Program-made: the position numbers and the translations under genes
Source: Anaeramoeba flamelloides
Taxonomy: Eukaryota > Metamonada > Anaeramoebidae
Length of the DNA stretch: 64,000 nt
Assembly (NCBI GenBank): GCA_027625915.1
Contig: JANTQA010000012.1
Span: 13,106,501-13,170,500 of the forward strand
Direction of reading: 5' to 3'
The notes under the pieces: model-generated
What the model saw: the letters and a program-made list of their open reading frames with translations, nothing else
Databases searched by the model: none
Told to the model about the DNA's origin: nothing
Shown here: positions 59,261-64,000 of the stretch, in pieces
How positions within the stretch are numbered: position 1 is the stretch's first letter
Layout of the letters: every line of letters begins with the position of its first letter

Positions 59261-59672
59261 AGGTTACTTTCGATAAAATTCAAATCATTTTCGTAAAATT
59301 AAACTGTTTTTGAAAATACTTTAAGAACCATGTTCCGAGATAAAAGTCCATGAATTTTGAAGAAATGGTGTACTTGGCAGTGTTTCAAAATCTCACAAAG
59401 TTTTCTTCAGTGAGTTTAGTTAAGAAAAAAAATGAACATTTTTTGGATTTTTCTTAATTCAAGCAATTTGTTAGATAGTGTGAGGTTACTTAAAATTCAT
59501 TTTATTTTGAGAAAATATATTAAAGTCATTTTGGAAATGAAAGGCCATCTTGTTAAACCTATTCTAGTTGACTTTTGTCATTCTTTGATTAAATAGATTT
59601 TTAATTTATTTTGTGAATTTTTTTGGAAATTGAAAAGTATTTATTTTTCGCAAATTTTTCCTATTTACTTTT

Positions 59673-59963
59673 TTGTTTTCATTGAAAATTGAAAAATATT
59701 TTCCTTTTCAGACTTTATCTTTATTTACAAACCAACTAATATTCGAGAAGTTAAATAATGAAGCGGTGTTAATTATCAGAATAAAAAGAAAAAAAATTCA
59801 TCAAACTAATAGGAAAAAATGTGAAAATTTTGGTTTTTATGAATTTTTTGAACATTTTTCTTGCATTGATCGATCTGTTCTCAAACAAAAACGGGAGCAA
59901 AGATTGTTCGTCAATGTCTATAATGGAAATGTTGTACTTAAATCGAGACTGTTAAGAATTTGA
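59673..59963 (+). CDS. Unassigned 96-aa ORF
   Basis: A Lys/Phe-rich frame with FTNQLIFEKLNNEAVLIIRI and RLFVNVYNGNVVLKSRLLRI. It lies just downstream of, and convergent with, the spliced gene at 60,004-60,743. Length alone is not significant in this DNA. A splice-like CTTTTTCAG at about 59,710 could mark the start of an exon. The C-terminal strand pattern is loosely like that of the secreted-protein family next door, but this is speculation. Confidence 0.2.
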   Translation: MFSLKIEKYFPFQTLSLFTNQLIFEKLNNEAVLIIRIKRKKIHQTNRKKCENFGFYEFFEHFSCIDRSVLKQKREQRLFVNVYNGNVVLKSRLLRI

Positions 59964-60003
59964 TTTCTATGGGTGAAACTGACCAAAAAACAATGTATCT
60001 TTT

Positions 60004-60743
60004 TCAGTTTAAATTTTTACAAGGTGTTGAAGACGATGATAATTTCAAAGTGAACTTTGGGTTTGTTTTTTTCGAAAGAAAAAAAAAAAGAAGTTTTGGA
60101 AATAATTTACGTTAATTGTTTTACCAATAGCAGTAAGGTATATCCGGTCAGTGGATTCGGTACACCCGGGTTTAATTTTTTGTTCGATAGTGACCTAATC
60201 CAAAAGAAAAATAAAAAAAAAAAAAAAAAAAAAAAAAACAAGCATTAAAAACAGCCATTAGACAAATATTTGAAAAAAAAGAAAATAAAGTAACACTCTG
60301 TTTATCTCTCATTCAAGTTAATTTTTTGTAGTTACAACACCTAACAAGTTTCATATTAATTAGAATAACTGAAAATCAAAAAGAATGATGAAAGGAGAAG
60401 AGACACCTAATGGTATCGAGTGCTTCTAAATTTTTCAAATTGTGGTTTTAATGTAAGACACTTACGCCTTTGGCTTCATTCTCGAAAATTTCAACCTTAG
60501 TTTCTTCGGATGTGCAACAAGGATAAATCACAAGATGTTGGTAGTTATAAGCAGCCAGATTAATTTTGGTTGGGCAATCAAGTGAATTGGCAAAGCAACA
60601 TTTGATGGAAAGCAAAAAAATAAGTATGGGTATTATTCCGCTTGGCTACAAATATGTAAGGTTAGTTTTTTTAGAAAGTAAATTATGTTGGTCAAAGGTT
60701 GAAAAAAAAAAAAAAATTCAAAAAAATTTTTTACAAATCCCAT
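60004..60743 (-). CDS. Small putatively secreted Cys-containing protein, four exons (new family?)
   Basis: Proposed exons are 60,743-60,735 (9 bases), 60,645-60,466, 60,194-60,111 and 60,054-60,004. All three introns (89, 271 and 56 bases) are GT-AG and fall between codons, and the total of 324 bases gives a 107-aa protein ending in TGA. Residues 1-22 form a signal peptide (MGFPSGIIPILIFLLSIKC, then CFA). The mature part has paired cysteines (SLDCPTKINL, VIYPCCTSEETKV, KPGCTESTDRIYL, SSSSTPCKNLN) and alternating hydrophobic residues, suggesting a small beta-sandwich with disulfides. I recognise no family. Frame agreement across three junctions plus a signal peptide is strong internal support. 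The 9-base first exon is the least certain part. Similar fragments occur nearby on both strands (see findings), suggesting a local gene family. Confidence 0.5.
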
Positions 60744-61984
60744 CAGATGTTAACAAAAAGGTAAAAAAAATAAAATTATTCTTTCAGTTTGGAGTTCGTC
60801 TACAAAGCCAAAAAAGAACAATAGTTAAACTTCGTGGGTACACTTCCACACTAAAATGAAACTTTTTTCGCACAAGAAACAGGAAAAATCGAAAAAATCT
60901 AATTAGAGAGTGGGAATATTTATTACGAAAAGATCTTTTAAATGGAAGATCTGTTTTCGAAAAAAATTCATCAATAAAACCTTAAAAATATTCAAAAAAT
61001 GATTTCAACTCTGCTCCATTTAAAACTTCTCCAATGATAGCAAATTTCCAAACTTTTACAGATTTTTATTTTGTTTTTCTCAAATTGAAAAGATCAAAAA
61101 ATCTCAAAAAAAAAAAACTTTTTAATTAAATTTTAAAATTTCGTTCTGGCAATCTGAATATTTTTTATTATTTCTTGTTTTTTATTAGTAATTTTTAAAA
61201 GTAATCCCAAAAATGATAATTTGTGATACAAACCACAACAGAATTCGAAATACCCTTTTCCAGAAAAGGTAAAATGTTCATTTTACTCTAATCCTTTTAT
61301 AATCGAAAATTTATTAAAGTTGTTACAATAACCACTTCAAACAAGTTAAACCCAGGTTTTAAATCAGTAAACCCGTTTTTTATTAATTGAATATCTCTTT
61401 CTTAAATGATTAAAGAAACGGTCGAAAAATTAAAAGTCAAATTAAAGTTTCGATTTCTTCAAAGACTGACTTTGTAAAAAAACTAATAAATTTAAAAATT
61501 TCCATAATCAAGAGGATATAACTCAACAAAGTTTTTGTTAACAAAAAAATCAATCAACTTTTAAAATTTAAACAAATTCCCTTTAAAATAAATACCAATT
61601 TAAAGTTTTTCAATTTTTGATTTATGATAAAATAATTTTTATTTTTAGAATATTTTGCTTTGAGAGTTTATATTCATTGTCACATAAGTGTGTTGATTAA
61701 ATTTTGAATGGATCATTTAAGATCATGAAATAACGTTTCTCATCCAATGTTGAGTAATGTGCCTTATCCTTATTGAAGAACTGTTTCTTTTTTTTTTTTT
61801 TTTTTCGAACATCAATATCCCAAAGTATTTAAATTTGTACAACACAAATGGTTACTTTTCTGCTTTTGTGGGTAAATTTATTGATTGTGAACAACATAGT
61901 TTTAAGTGTTCGAAAGTTCCTTGATTGGGTTTTGTGAATTTCTTCTGGAAACAAACCTACACATTTTCACACCAATCGTTTTGA

Positions 61985-62110
61985 AACATAAACTGTCTTT
62001 CGTTATGGACGAATTTCTCATAACAGAAAGTGTTTAGATTTTGTTTTCACTTACATTCACATCTCAATAGGAATTTTAATTCAAAATTAATGGGACAAAA
62101 ACTTGCTTTG
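61985..62110 (-). pseudogene. Possible relative of the small secreted protein, partial
   Basis: Minus-strand pieces read KASFCPINFELKFLLRCE and, after a GTAAGT..TTATGAG intron-like stretch of about 40 bases, NSSITKDSLCFKTIGVKM. They match the order CPTKINL..YPCC and STDRIYLTAIGKTIN in the 60-kb gene. A convincing start and end are not seen, so it may be decayed or need other exons. Confidence 0.28.
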
Positions 62111-62700
62111 TTTTGAAAATTTAAAAAAAAAAAAATTTGCAAAATAGAAAAAAGTTCAAGATAATCCTAAAAAAGCAATTGCTTTAACGACAACCAGAAC
62201 ATTATTCTCTATGTAAGGGGGGGTTAAAAACCAAAACAGGTTTATAAGTAATCCTATTAAGAAAAATCAAAATATTTTGAATTTTTGATTTTGTGTTTAT
62301 TGAGATCAGAAAAACAAAACAACACTTAATGTTCCAAAAACATTTCTAAAAAGTCTCGATTTAGATCTTTCAAAAAGATCTTCTTCTTACCTTTTCCTTC
62401 TCTTACTTTCTACTTTGGCTGAAAAATATTTTGAACATTTTAAAAAATATAAGAATATGTGAAAATGGAATGAAAATAATTAGGAGAAGACTATTTTGAA
62501 ATTACTAACATCCTCAATTTATATTAATCTTCAAAATCGTTTTATTCAAATTGATATTCGAAAAAAAAACTTAAATTCTTACACAAAACTAGATTTCCTG
62601 ATTGCTTAATCTTTGAAGTCAAGTAATGAATTACTTTGACTAAATGGAATAATCCAAGTCAAGAAAATTCTGATAAACCGAAAGTCGCTTTACAAAACTT

Positions 62701-62840
62701 TCAACAGAAAGGACCCGTAGAAGTAATTGTAAAAAATATTTGTAAATCAAAAGGTGGAATTTTGGTTGTTAAAATAGAAATTGTAGAATATCTAATGTCA
62801 AATTTTTGTATAACAACCAAGATCTGTAAAATTGCGAGAA
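62701..62840 (-). pseudogene. Possible relative of the small secreted protein, C-terminal exon
   Basis: After a splice-like CAATTTTACAG, the minus strand reads VVIQKFDIRYSTISILTTK and IPPFDLQIFFTITSTGPFC followed by TGA. This is comparable with VTIEQKIK, RIYLTAIGKTINFTLKL and SSSSTPC near the end of the 60-kb protein. An upstream minus-strand frame near 62,950-63,030 has FQIPTKITTYTFGDSL, recalling CPTKINLAAY. The opposite strand is also open here, so strand choice is uncertain. Confidence 0.28.
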
Positions 62841-63460
62841 TGGGGAATATTTTGATTTTTATCTGTTTTAATGGCATCTGAATTTCTAAAGCAAAAAATT
62901 TTCTCAACCTTTACATATTTTTTTTATAAAGAATCTCCAAAGGTGTAAGTTGTGATTTTAGTCGGTATTTGAAATAGGAAATTGAAAATGAAGCAAAAAT
63001 TGTTTCCCATTAAGAATTAATTAAATAGTATAAAATTTGAATAAAAAATTTTCATCAAACGTAACACTGCAAAGGTAATTGTTACTGTATGAAAAAATAA
63101 CGATTGAAGAATTTAAATTAAAAGACACCGTTGTCAAAATAATGTATACAGTATAGATTGATGTGTGTTTCAAAAAAAAAAGTTTCTTTTTTTGTTCTAG
63201 AAGACCTATTCATTAACCGATCAAAGAAACCAACAACAAACCCTAATTAAATATTGCTTTGCTTTCAAAAAGTTTAATTATTTAAAAAAGTAATTCGAAT
63301 AATCAAGGATCAAATTTGAAATTCGCCTCAAACGAGTGGAGTTAATTTTGAAGAAAATTAAAGTTTTATTAATACTTTAAAAAAAATTAAAAAAAATTGA
63401 GAAAATTATTGAAACTTTTCAACTATTTAATTATTAATTTAATATTTTCATCTGAATATC

Positions 63461-63658
63461 ATGATCTTTACCATCAAATTTGATTTGAAATTAGAGATTA
63501 TAGTTTTGGTTATTAATTCGATTTTGCCTTGGAACAAGAAAAAAAATAAAAAAAATAAAATGTTGTATTTTAAAATCTGCATACCGAGCTTTCGAGACAG
63601 GGTTTTAACAACTCTATCAAACTTAACAACGAATTTTAAAAAAATTACAGTAACTTGA
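63461..63658 (+). CDS. Possible relative of the small secreted protein, plus strand
   Basis: A 65-codon frame with FTIKFDLKLEIIVLVINSIL and, after a Lys/Asn run, FKICIPSFRDRVLTTLSNLT then TNFKKITVT and a stop. The second part resembles C..STDRIYLTAIGKTINFTLKL of the 60-kb protein. There is no signal peptide. It could be an inverted, partial family member or chance. Confidence 0.22.
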   Translation: MIFTIKFDLKLEIIVLVINSILPWNKKKNKKNKMLYFKICIPSFRDRVLTTLSNLTTNFKKITVT

Positions 63659-64000
63659 AAGTAAAAAAATAAAGTAAAAATTTGATGAATATAACATGAG
63701 CAAAATTATCAAACAATTTTCATAAACAAATTCTCTATTTTAAAAAGTTTGATCTTTTTTTAAACTCTTTCCAAAAATTAATTCACAGACAAAAAGAAGA
63801 CAAATTTAAATGAAAAATTGAATAAGTATTGACTAATTTTTTTTATTATTTCTTTGGCTTAGTTACTTGGTAACTTCGATTATTAATTAATGAAAAATTT
63901 CTACCCCCCCTCTTTAAAACTGAAAAAGAACTTTTATTGGATTTTTCTATAGGAAAAAAAAAAGCAGTTTACTTATTTGAAATACAATCGAATTATTTAC

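Larger units (their letters stand above)
60744..64000. other. Right-end region with coding-like fragments
   Basis: About 3.3 kb. Coding-like patches resembling parts of the 60-kb secreted protein occur at about 61,985-62,110 (minus), 62,701-62,840 (minus) and 63,461-63,658 (plus). Elsewhere there are A/T runs, including a 17-T run at 61,789. No complete gene could be built. Confidence 0.35.

Noticed and set aside
1-64000. tRNA, rRNA, CRISPR or LTR-type elements
   Set aside because: Scanned by eye for T-loop sequences, regularly spaced repeats and long direct terminal repeats; none found.

Overview
This window is AT-rich eukaryotic DNA, apparently from a free-living amoeboid or flagellate protist. 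Genes are sparse, introns are GT-AG, intergenic DNA is full of A and T runs, and TAA, TAG and TGA all appear to act as stops. Lys/Glu and Lys/Asn low-complexity runs, a Ras-GAP-like protein and a giant GCC2/GCC3 multi-membrane surface protein remind me of Anaeramoeba-type genomes. That is inference from style only; an amoebozoan is an alternative.

Layout. 0-2 kb: 3' part of a RasGAP-like plus PH protein (+). 7.0 kb: an ISD11/LYRM4-like iron-sulfur assembly factor (+). 8.4 kb: a 5'-truncated LINE with a perfect 18-bp target-site duplication. 12.1-13.7 kb: an MGRN1/RNF157-like RING E3 ligase with an N-terminal membrane anchor (+). 16.1-16.6 kb: a two-exon HSBP1-like coiled-coil protein (-). 20.6-28.5 kb: a three-exon RACK1 gene (+) whose second intron is 6.8 kb and stuffed with mobile elements. 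32.5-33.4 kb: a cathepsin B-like cysteine protease (+). 38.5-48.6 kb: a giant (>3,300 aa) surface protein with a repetitive beta-solenoid-like ectodomain, GCC2/GCC3 repeats and about nine membrane segments (-). 60.0-60.7 kb: a four-exon gene for a small putatively secreted protein (-), with faint relatives around it.

Between the genes and inside the RACK1 intron lie at least seven families of non-autonomous, terminal-inverted-repeat elements. They include a family with CACTA/En-Spm-like ends (three copies in the RACK1 intron, two tandem and one inverted), a 1.2-kb family with GTAAGTACATTTT ends, a 0.48-kb family with long double-motif ends, and a 1.29-kb element whose two ends carry arrays of an ATCGCGAT/ATCACGAT motif. 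No transposase gene that looks whole was seen, so these are probably moved in trans. No LTR element, retrovirus or Polinton was recognised. No tRNA, rRNA or CRISPR was recognised.

The genes are mostly unrelated housekeeping or signalling genes (translation-linked scaffold, Fe-S cluster assembly, ubiquitin ligation, heat-shock regulation, proteolysis, cell surface), not a co-ordinated pathway. The points most worth following are the RACK1 locus (giant intron, long intronic inverted repeat, open acidic tail after the stop), the altered LYR motif of the ISD11-like protein, the missing arginine finger of the RasGAP-like protein, and the small secreted-protein locus near the right end.
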